Positions 47,670 through 56,944 of a DNA stretch of 64,000 nucleotides are shown one piece after another. This DNA is from Arcobacter sp. (lineage in GTDB: Bacteria > Campylobacterota > Campylobacteria > Campylobacterales > Arcobacteraceae), in contig JAIFNA010000003.1 in NCBI GenBank assembly GCA_020048055.1, positions 186,001 to 250,000 on the forward strand, given 5' to 3'. Every line of letters starts with the position of its first letter. The stretch's first letter is position 1. Both the position numbers and the translations under genes were made by a program. The notes under the pieces were generated by a model, which ran no database searches, was not told the origin of the DNA, and saw only the letters and a list, made by a program, of their open reading frames with translations.

Positions 47670-49370
47670 ATGAAATTCTCAAAACTTTTTATACCAACAA
47701 CAAAAGAGACGCCAAGCGATGCAACACTTCCAAGTCACCAATTTTTGCTTCGTGCTGGATTTATCAGCACAAGCGGAAGTGGGCTTTATAACTATCTGCC
47801 ATTAGGGAAAATCGTACTGGACAAGATAAGAAATGTAGTAAAAGAGGAGCTTGATAATAGTGGAGCTCATGAAGTTCAACTTTCATTTGTAACTCCAATT
47901 GAATTTTGGGAAAACAGTGGAAGAGCATCTAAAATGGGACTTGAAATGCTTAGAATCAAAGATAGAAAAAATAATGGTTTTGTACTTAGCCCAACAAATG
48001 AAGAAGCAATGGTTGAGCTAGTAAAAAACAGGGTTACAAGCTACAAGGATTTACCATTAAATCTTTATCAAATAAACACAAAGTTTAGAGATGAAGCACG
48101 ACCAAGATTTGGGCTTATGAGAGGTAGAGAATTTTTAATGAAAGATGGTTACTCATTTCATTCCGACGTAGAAGATATGAGACGAGAATTTCATCTTATG
48201 GAGGAGACTTACAAAAAAATCTTCGCTAGACTTGGACTTGATTTTAGAATAGTTGATGCTGATAGTGGAGCTATTGGTGGAACTGGAAGTAAAGAGTTTC
48301 ATGTACTAGCTGATAGTGGAGAGGATACTATTGTTGTATGTGATAGCTGTAACTATGGGGCAAATATTGAAGCAGCCAAAAGAGTGCCTCGACAAATTGG
48401 AGAGAAACAAACCCTACAAAGCGGAAAAGTTCACACGCCAGATACAAAAACGATTGAAGAATTGAGTGCATTTTTGCAAATCTTGCCATCTCAAACAATC
48501 AAAGCGGTTATCAAAAAAGCTATTTATGAAGATGTGACAAAAGTAGCAGTATTTTTTGTACGAGGAGATGATGAGCTTGAAGAGACAAAAGCTTGCAATA
48601 GCATAAATGCTTTGGAGCTAGTTGATATTAGCGAAGATGCGATAGTAGAAGCTGGACTTGTTGCTGGGTATGTTGGAATAAAAGAGCTTCCATCAAATGT
48701 AATTTTTAAAATAGATAGCGAGCTAAAAGATGAAAATGATATGGTTTGCGGGGCAAATGAAGCACATTACCACCTGGCTGGCATTGATGTTTGCTGTATG
48801 GGCGATGATGTTTATTTTGATTTAATAGCCGTTAAAGAGGGTGATATTTGTGAATGTTGTGGTGGAAAACTAAGCTACACAAAAGGGATAGAAGTTGGGC
48901 ATATCTTCCAACTTGGAGACAAATATTCAAAAGCCCTAGGAGCAAACTTTTTAGACAACAATGGAAAAAGTAAGCCATTTGAAATGGGAACTTACGGGAT
49001 TGGGGTTAGTCGTTTGATTGCCGCTACGATTGAGCAAAGTCATGATGAAAAAGGCTGTATTTGGACAAAAGAAACAGCACCATTTTTTGTGGATATCATC
49101 ATCTCAAATGGGAAAAATGAAGAGGAGCTTGAAGCTGGAACTAAAATCTATGAAGAGTTAAAATCTGCTGGGATTGAAGTTGTACTTGACGATAGAGTTA
49201 AAGAGAGATTTGGATTTAAGATGGGTGATTTTGAACTTATTGGGTTCCCTTATGCAGTTGTAGTTGGAAAAAAGCTGCAAGAGGGGTTGGTTGAGCTAGT
49301 AAATAGAAAAACTGGTGAAAACGAGGATATTGCATTAAGTGATATTGTTGAAGCTATCAAAACCAAATAA
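47670..49370 (+). CDS. proS: Prolyl-tRNA synthetase ProS (bacterial type)
   Basis: The 566-residue class II synthetase has motif 1 near residue 60, motif 2 ([17 protein letters not shown] near 136), an editing insertion domain (about 220-400, with [13 protein letters not shown]) and motif 3 plus anticodon-binding domain (from about 440, with [14 protein letters not shown]). Full length. It charges tRNA-Pro and clears mischarged alanine. Directly after hemA. Confidence 0.97.
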   Translation: MKFSKLFIPTTKETPSDATLPSHQFLLRAGFISTSGSGLYNYLPLGKIVLDKIRNVVKEELDNSGAHEVQLSFVTPIEFWENSGRASKMGLEMLRIKDRKNNGFVLSPTNEEAMVELVKNRVTSYKDLPLNLYQINTKFRDEARPRFGLMRGREFLMKDGYSFHSDVEDMRREFHLMEETYKKIFARLGLDFRIVDADSGAIGGTGSKEFHVLADSGEDTIVVCDSCNYGANIEAAKRVPRQIGEKQTLQSGKVHTPDTKTIEELSAFLQILPSQTIKAVIKKAIYEDVTKVAVFFVRGDDELEETKACNSINALELVDISEDAIVEAGLVAGYVGIKELPSNVIFKIDSELKDENDMVCGANEAHYHLAGIDVCCMGDDVYFDLIAVKEGDICECCGGKLSYTKGIEVGHIFQLGDKYSKALGANFLDNNGKSKPFEMGTYGIGVSRLIAATIEQSHDEKGCIWTKETAPFFVDIIISNGKNEEELEAGTKIYEELKSAGIEVVLDDRVKERFGFKMGDFELIGFPYAVVVGKKLQEGLVELVNRKTGENEDIALSDIVEAIKTK

Positions 49371-49376
49371 AAATTT

Positions 49377-51257
49377 ATGAAAAGTCTGCAACTGCAAAAT
49401 TTAATCACAAAAAACATCTCCCTAAAAGGGGACAATACTGAAGCTAAGCGCTTGGAGATAAAAGAGTATTTTTTAAAAACTTACGCACTTTTTGAAGAGC
49501 TTTTTAAAATATTTCAAAGAGATGATGTTTTTTATGAGCAACCTGAAAAATTAAGGCATCCACTTATATTTTATTTTGGACACACTGCTACTTTTTATAT
49601 AAATAAACTAATTTTGGCAGGTGTTTTAGACAAAAGAATCAATCCCCATTTTGAATCAATATTTGCTATTGGTGTTGATGAGATGAGTTGGGACGACCTA
49701 AATCAATCAAACTACAAATGGCCCTTAATTGATGAAGTAAAAGAGTATCGAGAAAAAACAAAACAAGTTATTTTAAACTTAATAGATACACTACAATTTA
49801 CCCTTCCCATAACTTGGCAATCTCCGATATGGATAGTTATGATGGGGATAGAGCATGAAAGGATTCATCTTGAAACCTCATCAGTTTTACACAGGCAACT
49901 TGATTTTAAATTTATAAAACCAAACCCTATTTTTCAAGATTGTACCAACTTTAAAGATACACCAAAAAACTCTTTTGTAGATGTATCTGGTGGCGATATT
50001 AAACTTGGAAAAAGGAAAGAAGATGATTTTTATGGTTGGGACAATGAATATGGGGAAGCAAATTTTCAAGTTGATGATTTTAAAGCCTCAAAATACCTAA
50101 CGTCAAATGGAGAATTTTTAGAATTTATCAAAGATGGTGGCTACCAAAATGATACCTTATGGGATGACGAAGGGCTTAGATGGAGAAACTATACAAAAGT
50201 AACTCATCCAGTTTTTTGGATCAAAAAAGATGAAGATTACTTTTTAAGAACTATACAAAATGTTATACCATTGCCTCTCAATTGGGCTGTTGAAGTAAAT
50301 TACCTTGAAGCCTTGGCGTTTTGCAAATGGAAATCTTTACAAGAAAATAAGATAATCACACTACCTAGTGAAGCTATGTGGTACAAAATTTATGAAGTTT
50401 CAAATCTAAACGATAAGCTTTTCTTGGAAAATAAAGTGTATGCAAATATCAACCTTGAACACTATTGCTCGCCTTGTTCGGTTGATGAATTCAGACATGG
50501 TGATTTTTATGATGTGGTAGGAAATGTTTGGCAATGGACAACCACCACAATAGATGGCTACTTAGGGTTTGAAGTTCACCCGATTTATGATGATTTCTCA
50601 GTTCCAACATTTGATAGACGACATAATATTATAAAAGGTGGATCTTTTATAAGTACTGGAAATGAAGTTCTAAAAACATCAAGATACGCCTTTAGAAGAC
50701 ATTTTTATCAACATGCCGGCTTTAGATACGTAGAGGTTTCAAAAGAACACAAAGATGATATTGAGATTTTAAAAGATGAGATTGTGTTTCGTGATAGTGA
50801 ATTTTTCTCAAATACTGTAAATGAGATATTGCCGTACAAAAAAGAAGCTCACAAAAGTTGCCTTAATCTTGGATGCGATTATGGAAAGAGCGCATGCTTA
50901 CTCTCTTTAAACTTTGAAAACATTACAGGGATAGATTTTACAGCTAGAAATATCCTAAGCGCGCAAAAGAATTTAGAGCTTTTAAAACAAACAAATATCG
51001 AATTTTGGCAAGGTGATAGTTGCAACTTAAAGCCACATTTTAAAGGGTTTGATTTTATACTTTATACAAATAATTTTGAAGAGATATACAATCTAAATCA
51101 TCTGCTTAAGGATATTCCAAATAGATTAAATAGTGGTGGGATTGTTGTATTTGCTTTTAAACATTTCACAAAAACTGATGAATTAAAAAGTATTTTAGAG
51201 GGAAAATTGCACCTTGTTGCAATTAATTCAAAATTTAGCGTTTGGGAAAACAAATGA
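49377..51257 (+). CDS. ovoA: OvoA, 5-histidylcysteine sulfoxide synthase with methyltransferase domain
   Basis: The 626-residue protein has three parts: a DinB-like iron-binding domain with GIEHERIHLETSS near residue 155 (H-x3-H-x-E) and an earlier His in FGHTATF, a formylglycine-generating-enzyme-like domain (about 200-455, with DVVGNVWQWTTTT near 380 and GGSFISTGNEV), and a C-terminal SAM methyltransferase domain (about 480-626, NLGCDYGKSACLLS). OvoA joins cysteine to histidine C5 using oxygen and then methylates the thiohistidine. The N-terminus matches OvoA proteins, so the ATG six bases after proS fits. The lyase gene overlaps its stop. Confidence 0.9.
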   Translation: MKSLQLQNLITKNISLKGDNTEAKRLEIKEYFLKTYALFEELFKIFQRDDVFYEQPEKLRHPLIFYFGHTATFYINKLILAGVLDKRINPHFESIFAIGVDEMSWDDLNQSNYKWPLIDEVKEYREKTKQVILNLIDTLQFTLPITWQSPIWIVMMGIEHERIHLETSSVLHRQLDFKFIKPNPIFQDCTNFKDTPKNSFVDVSGGDIKLGKRKEDDFYGWDNEYGEANFQVDDFKASKYLTSNGEFLEFIKDGGYQNDTLWDDEGLRWRNYTKVTHPVFWIKKDEDYFLRTIQNVIPLPLNWAVEVNYLEALAFCKWKSLQENKIITLPSEAMWYKIYEVSNLNDKLFLENKVYANINLEHYCSPCSVDEFRHGDFYDVVGNVWQWTTTTIDGYLGFEVHPIYDDFSVPTFDRRHNIIKGGSFISTGNEVLKTSRYAFRRHFYQHAGFRYVEVSKEHKDDIEILKDEIVFRDSEFFSNTVNEILPYKKEAHKSCLNLGCDYGKSACLLSLNFENITGIDFTARNILSAQKNLELLKQTNIEFWQGDSCNLKPHFKGFDFILYTNNFEEIYNLNHLLKDIPNRLNSGGIVVFAFKHFTKTDELKSILEGKLHLVAINSKFSVWENK

Positions 51258-52423
51258 AAATAAAATCTATCAATTTTGACAAAATAATCGATAGAAAAAA
51301 TACAGACTCAGTAAAATATGATGGGCTTCAAAGCTACTTTGGAGTTGCTGATGTAAAACCTTTATGGGTGGCTGATATGGATTTTGCCATACCAACTTGT
51401 GTCCAAAAAGCACTAAAACAAAAACTAAAACAACAAATATTTGGATACGAAATACCAAGCAATAGTACTTTTGAAGCTATCATCAACTGGCAAAAAAGAA
51501 ATGATTTATCTCTTCAAAAAGAGGATATTCTTATCTGCTCTGGGGTTGTCCCATCTTTAAAAGTTGCTGTTGAAGCTTTTAGTGATATTGGTGATGAAAT
51601 TATCGTTTTTCCACCTGTTTATTTTCCATTTTTTAGTGTGATTAAAGAGAGTAATCGAGAGTTGATTGAAAGCAATCTTGTTTTAAAAGAGGGAAAATAT
51701 GAGATAGATTTTGAAGATTTTAACTCAAAAATTACGCCCAAAACAAAAATATTACTCATTTGTTCCCCTCACAATCCAGTTGGGAGAGTTTGGAGCAAAG
51801 AGGAACTTACAAAACTAGATGAAATTTGTAAAAAACACAATATTTTAGTAGTTTCTGATGAGATTCATAGTGATTTGGTTTTTTCAAAATTTACCTCATT
51901 CGCATCTATAAATAAAGCTTCACTTATCTTAAACGCACCAAGCAAAACATTTAATGTTGCTGGTTTTAACACCTCATACGCCTTCTCTTTTGATGAAGTT
52001 ATTTTAGAAAAATTTAAACAAAAAGCAAAACAAAACCACATAACCTCACTAAATTCAATCTCAAATGCACTTCTGCAAAGTTGTTATAGCCATGATGCTC
52101 AAGTTTGGCTTAGTGAGCTTTTAAAATATTTACAATCAAACATCAAATTCACTGAAAAGTATTTTGCCAAAAATTATCCAGAAATTAAGGTTATAAAAAG
52201 TGAAGCAACTTACCTTTTATGGCTTAACTTTAAAGATATAAAACTAAAGCATAAGAAAATCAAAGAAATACTCTTAAATAGAGCAAAAGTTGCCCTTAAT
52301 GATGGTGTATCATTTGGTTCAAACGGAAAATATTTTTTTAGGCTAAATGTAGCTTTGCCAAAAAAAGAATTAAAACTAGCACTAAAAAATATACTCAAAT
52401 CTTTTCACAAGTTACAAAACTAA
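51254..52423 (+). CDS. ovoB: PatB/MalY-type PLP C-S lyase, likely OvoB
   Basis: The 389-residue fold-type I PLP enzyme has VADMDFAIPTC near residue 41, CSPHNPVGRVW near 170, VVSDEIHSDLVF near 201 and the PLP lysine in NAPSKTFNVAGFN near 231, as in the MalY/PatB cystathionine beta-lyases. Directly after ovoA, with an ATGA overlap, it most likely cleaves the cysteine sulfoxide conjugate to 5-thiohistidine. A general cystathionine beta-lyase role cannot be excluded. An earlier TTG is rejected in favour of the ATG. Confidence 0.8.
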   Translation: MKIKSINFDKIIDRKNTDSVKYDGLQSYFGVADVKPLWVADMDFAIPTCVQKALKQKLKQQIFGYEIPSNSTFEAIINWQKRNDLSLQKEDILICSGVVPSLKVAVEAFSDIGDEIIVFPPVYFPFFSVIKESNRELIESNLVLKEGKYEIDFEDFNSKITPKTKILLICSPHNPVGRVWSKEELTKLDEICKKHNILVVSDEIHSDLVFSKFTSFASINKASLILNAPSKTFNVAGFNTSYAFSFDEVILEKFKQKAKQNHITSLNSISNALLQSCYSHDAQVWLSELLKYLQSNIKFTEKYFAKNYPEIKVIKSEATYLLWLNFKDIKLKHKKIKEILLNRAKVALNDGVSFGSNGKYFFRLNVALPKKELKLALKNILKSFHKLQN

Positions 52424-52536
52424 ACAGTTTTATTGCAAAATATATCAAATGAATATTTTAGAAATTACAATTAAGACTGAATTTATCTTGTTTAATTAAA
52501 CTTCCTCCACTTAAAATAAAAAACAAAAGGAAAAAT

Positions 52537-53091
52537 ATGGCAACAGTAACATTTAAAAACGACATCGTTTGTAATTTAGCAGGAAATGAAATTAAAGTAG
52601 GGGATTTAGCTCCAATCGTAACAGTAGTAAACTGTAACCCAATGCTTCAAAACGAAACAATCGGTGGAGCTGGTAAAGTTCAAATGGTAATCGCAGTACC
52701 TTCACTTGACACTGGTGTTTGTGATGCTGAAACTAGAAGATTCAATGTTGAAGCTGCTAACCTTTCTGGTGTAGAAGTTATCACTGTATCTATGGATTTA
52801 CCATTTGCTGCTGCTAGATGGTGTGGAGCTGCTGGAATTGAAAACTTAAAAGTTTGTTCAGATTTCAGAAACAAAGATTTTGCTAACGCTTATGGTGTTT
52901 TACTTGCTGATGGACCATTAGCTGGAATCACTGCTAGAGTTATCTTTGTAATTGATGAAGATGGAAAAGTTTGTTACAAACAAGTTGTTCCTGAAATTAC
53001 AAGTGAGCCTGATTATGCTGAAGCTTTAGCGGCAGCTGCATCTGCTGCTCCAGCTAAATCTGCTTGTTGTGGTGGAGGACACTGTTCATAA
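52537..53091 (+). CDS. tpx: Thiol peroxidase Tpx with cysteine-rich C-terminal tail
   Basis: The 184-residue protein has the Tpx core: peroxidatic Cys in SLDTGVCDAETRRF near residue 60 and resolving Cys in KVCSDFR near 109. It reduces hydroperoxides with thioredoxin. The C-terminus departs from the family: after PDYAEAL comes an Ala-rich linker and SACCGGGHCS, which adds three cysteines and a histidine. Codon use is highly biased and AAAGGAAAAAT precedes the ATG, suggesting strong expression. Monocistronic, with a terminator. Confidence 0.9.
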   Translation: MATVTFKNDIVCNLAGNEIKVGDLAPIVTVVNCNPMLQNETIGGAGKVQMVIAVPSLDTGVCDAETRRFNVEAANLSGVEVITVSMDLPFAAARWCGAAGIENLKVCSDFRNKDFANAYGVLLADGPLAGITARVIFVIDEDGKVCYKQVVPEITSEPDYAEALAAAASAAPAKSACCGGGHCS

Positions 53092-53116
53092 TCTTTGAAC
53101 AGTTTTCTTTAAAACA

Positions 53117-53152
53117 AAAAAAAGGGGTAGTCAAATTGACTAGCCCTTTTTT
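53117..53152 (+). terminator. Rho-independent terminator after tpx
   Basis: AAAAGGGGTAGTC and GACTAGCCCTTTT pair with one G-G mismatch around an AAATT loop, followed by T residues. It closes tpx and may serve the convergent HEPN gene. Confidence 0.8.
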
Positions 53153-53213
53153 AATTACTTATTGATAAAAAAATAAAATCATTCCTGCTTGAATTTTACT
53201 TATTATCGTTATC

Positions 53214-53609
53214 TTATTTTATATCTCCAACCCTATCATCTAGCGAAGCTGAAAATTCATATTTCTGGGCAATAAAACTAGCCACTTTTAACAATTCAGG
53301 AAGCCCATATCTTATAGCTGTTTCTATTATTGCTAGATTTACACCTTCATAATCATGAGCTATAAATGTTCTTGTGTCATAAATGCCTTTTAAATCATCC
53401 AAAGAAAAATATTCAAGCAAAAGAGAATTTTCTTTTTTTAATTTATCAAATTGTTCAGCAATTGCTATAAAGTGCATTAAAATCGCTGGTCGATAGACCT
53501 CTTTGTCTGCCAAGGCTTTTGATACTTTATTGTCAAAGTTTGAAATTATATTTTGAATATGTGAGATTTTTTCTATGATGGTCGTGATTCTTCGTATATC
53601 TTTAGACAT
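53214..53609 (-). CDS. HEPN-domain toxin, HepT-like
   Basis: The 131-residue all-helical protein contains RTFIAHDY near residue 79, the R-x4-H-x-Y motif of HepT RNases. In characterised pairs the nucleotidyltransferase adds AMP to that tyrosine to silence the toxin. The start lies eight bases inside the upstream nucleotidyltransferase gene. Acts on RNA in the cytoplasm. Confidence 0.85.
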   Translation of the reverse strand: MSKDIRRITTIIEKISHIQNIISNFDNKVSKALADKEVYRPAILMHFIAIAEQFDKLKKENSLLLEYFSLDDLKGIYDTRTFIAHDYEGVNLAIIETAIRYGLPELLKVASFIAQKYEFSASLDDRVGDIK

Positions 53610-53913
53610 AAATAGCCTTTGAAACTATCTCACTTTTTATTTTTTCATTAAGTCCACAAGGAGATGTGAAGTCAATCTTTGCATGAAATAAGGCTGATAA
53701 TTCATCTTGTATCTCCAAAACTTTTGAGACTGAACGAAAGCCTTTGTATTTTTCTAAAAAAAAATTATCTACATCATAAAGCAAATCTATATCACTTGAA
53801 TTATTTTGTGAATTTGTAGCATAAGAACCAAAAAGTGCAATGATATTAAATCCATCTTGTTGATATTTTGGTTTAAGATTTTTTAATGTATCTATCACAA
53901 ATTTTGTTTCCAT
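53602..53913 (-). CDS. Minimal nucleotidyltransferase antitoxin, MntA-like
   Basis: The 103-residue protein has the minimal nucleotidyltransferase motif: GSYATNSQNNSSDIDLL near residue 28 (G-S-x10-D-x-D) and a further Asp in KIDFTS near 84. It is the antitoxin partner of the HEPN gene that overlaps its end and would inactivate it by AMPylation. It leads the operon; the true start may be as given. Confidence 0.85.
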   Translation of the reverse strand: METKFVIDTLKNLKPKYQQDGFNIIALFGSYATNSQNNSSDIDLLYDVDNFFLEKYKGFRSVSKVLEIQDELSALFHAKIDFTSPCGLNEKIKSEIVSKAIYV

Positions 53914-54045
53914 ATCATAGTCCTTTGTTTTGATTTTAAATCAATCTCAAAGATTATAACCTTATTTTTCTAAAAAATTATCCGCGCTTGGTGAGGTTGA
54001 CTTGGGTTGACTTAGCTTCAATTGATAAGTTGTTCAAAGCTTCGG

Positions 54046-54080
54046 AAATTGGCTTTTCAAGACACAAGAATAGCCAATTT
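54046..54080. repeat. Nine-base inverted repeat downstream of frameshifted gene
   Basis: AAATTGGCT and AGCCAATTT lie 17 bases apart just after the end of the frameshifted gene. No T run follows, so it may be a stabilising hairpin rather than a terminator. The rest of the 172 bases to the MntA-like start holds nothing else clear except a GGTTGACTT repeat pair. Confidence 0.4.
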
Positions 54081-54087
54081 GCGAGAG

Positions 54088-55183
54088 TTAATATCTCGTT
54101 ACGCCAGTTATTTCATCCATAAAAAGTGGCATCAAATCTTGCGGAACTCTTGGTAAAGTTTGATTTCTTTGTTGACTTTTTAGCCCATCTCTTCCTGCAT
54201 CGATGACAACTAAATTTCCATCAACTTTCCAAACAATCCCACCGACAACATAATCTCCAGCTTTTAAACTTTTTTGAAATTTTGGAACAGTCGTCGTTTT
54301 CCAAAGCTTTTTCAACTTGCTTTGCTTTTTCGGCATATTCTTTTTCTTGTTGTTTATTTTTTATCTCTCTTTCATTTTCATCAATTCTTCTTTGGCGATA
54401 ATCTTTTACATTATTTATATATCGCTCCTCAGCATCTTTTTCGTATTTATACACATCAATATCATATGGTTTTGAAAGCTGTCGAAGTTTTTCAAATAAA
54501 TTATTTGCATTGGATAAATATTTATCATATTCTTCAATTGTTGCTGTATCTCTATGTTTAGACCAATTAAACATTTCATTTTCTTCAATTTGTTTTATTT
54601 CTGCTTCGTTTTGAGTTTTTTCTTGATTGTATTTTGCTTGACGAATTTCTTCATCTTGTTTTTCTTGCACTCTTATTCTTAACTCTTCCTCGTCTCGTTT
54701 TGCTTTTTCTTCACTCTCTTTTACTTCAGGATATATCGTCTTAAGTTTTTCTTTATATTCACTAATACTGTTAATTTCTGGACAAATATTTTCTAATTCA
54801 CTTTTATGAAGTGTGTGCATTTGATACTTTGTCCAGTGAGAATCATCATCAAGTAAAGAAATAATTTTACCAAATGATTTATAGTCATATGAGTAATAAA
54901 ATTTTGATATTTTCTCTTTATATTTTTTGTTAATTATTCTAATGTTGATATTAGCAGAATCAGCAGAATCATACCATTTTTCTAACTTTTCAACAGAAAT
55001 AATATCGTCATCAGCTTTAGCATAATAATAATTAAGTGATTTACATTCTAAATCCATGTCATTAATAAATTCATTTATTTCTTCAACTTTTGGGTCTATT
55101 GGATTGCCTTTTGCTATATCATCACTAATCCCAGCAAATGATAGGGAGCAAAAAGCCCCTAATATAAGTAGTTTTTTAATCAT
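54088..55183 (-). pseudogene. Secreted coiled-coil protein gene interrupted by a single-base frameshift
   Basis: One open frame starts at 55183 (signal peptide MIKKLLILGAFCSLSFAG, then about 300 residues with a Lys/Glu-rich coiled coil near 155-300) and stops at 54221 after a nonsense-looking tail rich in W, R and C. A second frame to 54088 carries a natural-looking end, GDYVVGGIVWKVDGNLVVID and on to GVTRY. The two join if the six-T run at 54270-54275 (A6 on the coding strand) is five bases long, giving a product of about 364 residues. This is a homopolymer indel: a real disruption, a phase-variable switch or a read error. Family unknown. Confidence 0.75.
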
Positions 55184-55205
55184 ATTTTATTTCCTATCAC
55201 ATCAA

Positions 55206-55577
55206 TCATAAGCTATCAAGATGCTGTCGCAACTCTTTTTCTCGCTCGATTACTCTTCTTGTTTTTGTTTCTAAAGTTCCAAAAGTTACAATATTTGAAC
55301 AATTTCCACTTAAACACTCAATTGACTCTTCAATTTCTCGTTCTGTATCGACAAATTGTAACCAAGCTTTTTGTGATTTTTTCAAGTTGGCTTTCATGTC
55401 TGGGTTGAGTTTTTTCATCAATTGACCGTAGGTAAGATTTAGTTTTTTATCTGCTTTTTCATATTCGCTATAAATACACTCATTTATCTCATCTCTTCCC
55501 ATTGGATTGTTGCAATTTGTAGCAAATAAATTTAAACTAAGTACAAAAGTTAATAATGCAAATTTTAAAGATTTCAT
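55206..55577 (-). CDS. LprI-like (DUF1311) secreted protein
   Basis: The 123-residue precursor has a signal peptide (about residues 1-19) and the DUF1311/LprI pattern: four cysteines, a YGQLMKKLNPDMKANLKKSQ helix and QKAWLQFVD near residue 70. Family members include a mycobacterial lysozyme inhibitor; many others have no known target. Periplasmic or surface location is inferred. It overlaps the GIY-YIG gene by four bases. Confidence 0.85.
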   Translation of the reverse strand: MKSLKFALLTFVLSLNLFATNCNNPMGRDEINECIYSEYEKADKKLNLTYGQLMKKLNPDMKANLKKSQKAWLQFVDTEREIEESIECLSGNCSNIVTFGTLETKTRRVIEREKELRQHLDSL

Positions 55578-55984
55578 TTGTTTGTTTCCTCTTTTTTTGG
55601 TGGCATTGAACGATTGAGTGGCGGAAGTTCTTTGTGTTTTTCATAATATTCACTTAGCTTTTCATATTCTTTTTGAGCCAATTCTGTGTTATCAACTTTT
55701 TCCACAGCTATTGAAATTGCACCGTATTTTTCAAGCACATATTTGTAAACATTCTCAAAATATTTTTTTTCTATATCTAACGATTTCCCTTTGATATATC
55801 TTTCTCGTAGACTTTGTGTTGTTTTTCCGATATACAAAATATCACTTTCACCACAAACTCTCGGTATATTACTTTCGGTTTTCCAAATATAGATTATCCC
55901 TTTGTCTGTTGAATTTGTTTGCAGAAGCTCTACAAATTGTTTTTCAAAGTCTTCCGCATTTGTGGCTGTAATTTTATTTTTCAT
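55574..55984 (-). CDS. GIY-YIG domain protein
   Basis: The 136-residue protein shows a GIY-YIG-like nuclease pattern: GIIYIWKTE near residue 28, then DILYIGKTTQSLRERY near 48, a helix with a possible catalytic Glu near 105, and a Pro-rich end. It lacks further domains, so it could be a small nuclease, as in stand-alone members of this fold. It sits upstream of the LprI-like gene, an unusual pairing. Confidence 0.7.
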   Translation of the reverse strand: MKNKITATNAEDFEKQFVELLQTNSTDKGIIYIWKTESNIPRVCGESDILYIGKTTQSLRERYIKGKSLDIEKKYFENVYKYVLEKYGAISIAVEKVDNTELAQKEYEKLSEYYEKHKELPPLNRSMPPKKEETNK

Positions 55985-56005
55985 AATTTCATATTTCCTT
56001 TACAT

Positions 56006-56440
56006 TTATCTTGGTGGTACATTTGCATATAAATCTTCTAAAAACATATTGATTTGTTGTTGACTAGAATCAATACTCCTTTTTTCTCCATTTATAGTTA
56101 CTAAATCAGTTCCCATGTAAGTTATTTCAAAAGTACCATCTTTGTTAATGGTAAATTGAATGACTTTGGACGAACTTTTAATATGAGGTTTCCATGTACA
56201 GGTATCTGGAAGCTTATCAATATCCACATCACAATCAACCTGAACCACTTTCTTGCCATTATCTGTTTCTAAATCTGACCATTTTACACTTTTAAAATAT
56301 TTGTACTTTTCAAAAGCATCACCAATTGTTATTGATTTATCAAATTCCAAAGTAGAAGTTTTTACAGTAGAAATATCACTACAACCTGTCAACATAAATA
56401 AGGCAAATAACCCTATCAATAATTTTTTCATCAAATCCAT
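56006..56440 (-). CDS. Small lipoprotein of unknown function
   Basis: The 144-residue precursor has a lipoprotein signal ending MLTGC (Cys near residue 20). The mature part contains two further Cys around CDVDIDKLPDTC near 79 and strands near the end; no family is recognised. A GGA six bases upstream supports the ATG at 56440. It is likely anchored in the envelope. Confidence 0.7.
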   Translation of the reverse strand: MDLMKKLLIGLFALFMLTGCSDISTVKTSTLEFDKSITIGDAFEKYKYFKSVKWSDLETDNGKKVVQVDCDVDIDKLPDTCTWKPHIKSSSKVIQFTINKDGTFEITYMGTDLVTINGEKRSIDSSQQQINMFLEDLYANVPPR

Positions 56441-56475
56441 TTTTTATCCTTTTTTAATATTTTAAAACTATTGGC

Positions 56476-56871
56476 TTACCACCAAAAGTCCTCACCCAAA
56501 ACAACTTTTCTATAATAATCAATGTTCCCGTTGATAGTTGGAATTAATACCCCTAGAATTATTGAACCAAAAAACAATGGAACACTGTCTAGTGAAATAG
56601 CTACTTGCTGAACGATAGTGTATGCCACAACGATAAGAATAGCTTTTTTCCACATACCTTTAGACAAATAGAAAAAAATACTAAAAAGCAATCCGTAAAC
56701 ACTGTATTTTGTCCAAAAAGGTAAAGCTTTGTATTTGGCTTTGTCTCCAAATTCTGGTGCCCATCCTCCACCAATCGGTTTTGTTTCTGCTATTGCTAAA
56801 AACTTTTCTTTCCAGCTTGGCACAATGACTAGTGCTTCAATTTTTTCTTTTTCTTCCACTTTTTTCTCCAT
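56476..56871 (-). CDS. DUF2628-like membrane protein
   Basis: The 131-residue protein has a charged N-terminus of about 15 residues, then a segment with KALPFWTKYSVYGLLFSIFF and three hydrophobic helices (about 52-70, 75-93, 95-115). This fits the small DUF2628 family, whose role is unknown. On the coding strand TATAAT ends only five bases before the ATG and no Shine-Dalgarno is present, so the message may be leaderless. Confidence 0.6.
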   Translation of the reverse strand: MEKKVEEKEKIEALVIVPSWKEKFLAIAETKPIGGGWAPEFGDKAKYKALPFWTKYSVYGLLFSIFFYLSKGMWKKAILIVVAYTIVQQVAISLDSVPLFFGSIILGVLIPTINGNIDYYRKVVLGEDFWW

Positions 56872-56944
56872 GTTAAATTATAGTTTTTTAAGCTATTTCA
56901 ACTATTATCAATTCAAATAATATAAAAAATACCTTTCAAATCAA

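Noticed and set aside
54261-54277. Programmed -1 frameshifting at A AAA AAG in the coiled-coil gene
   Set aside because: A -1 shift would reach a stop almost at once; the useful frame needs a +1 shift, so a one-base indel explains it better.
54088-54336. An 82-codon frame starting MPKKQSKLKKLW as a separate gene
   Set aside because: Its first 20 codons are out-of-frame sequence of the upstream coiled-coil gene; only the part after 54275 looks like natural protein. I treated it as the displaced 3' end of the frameshifted gene.
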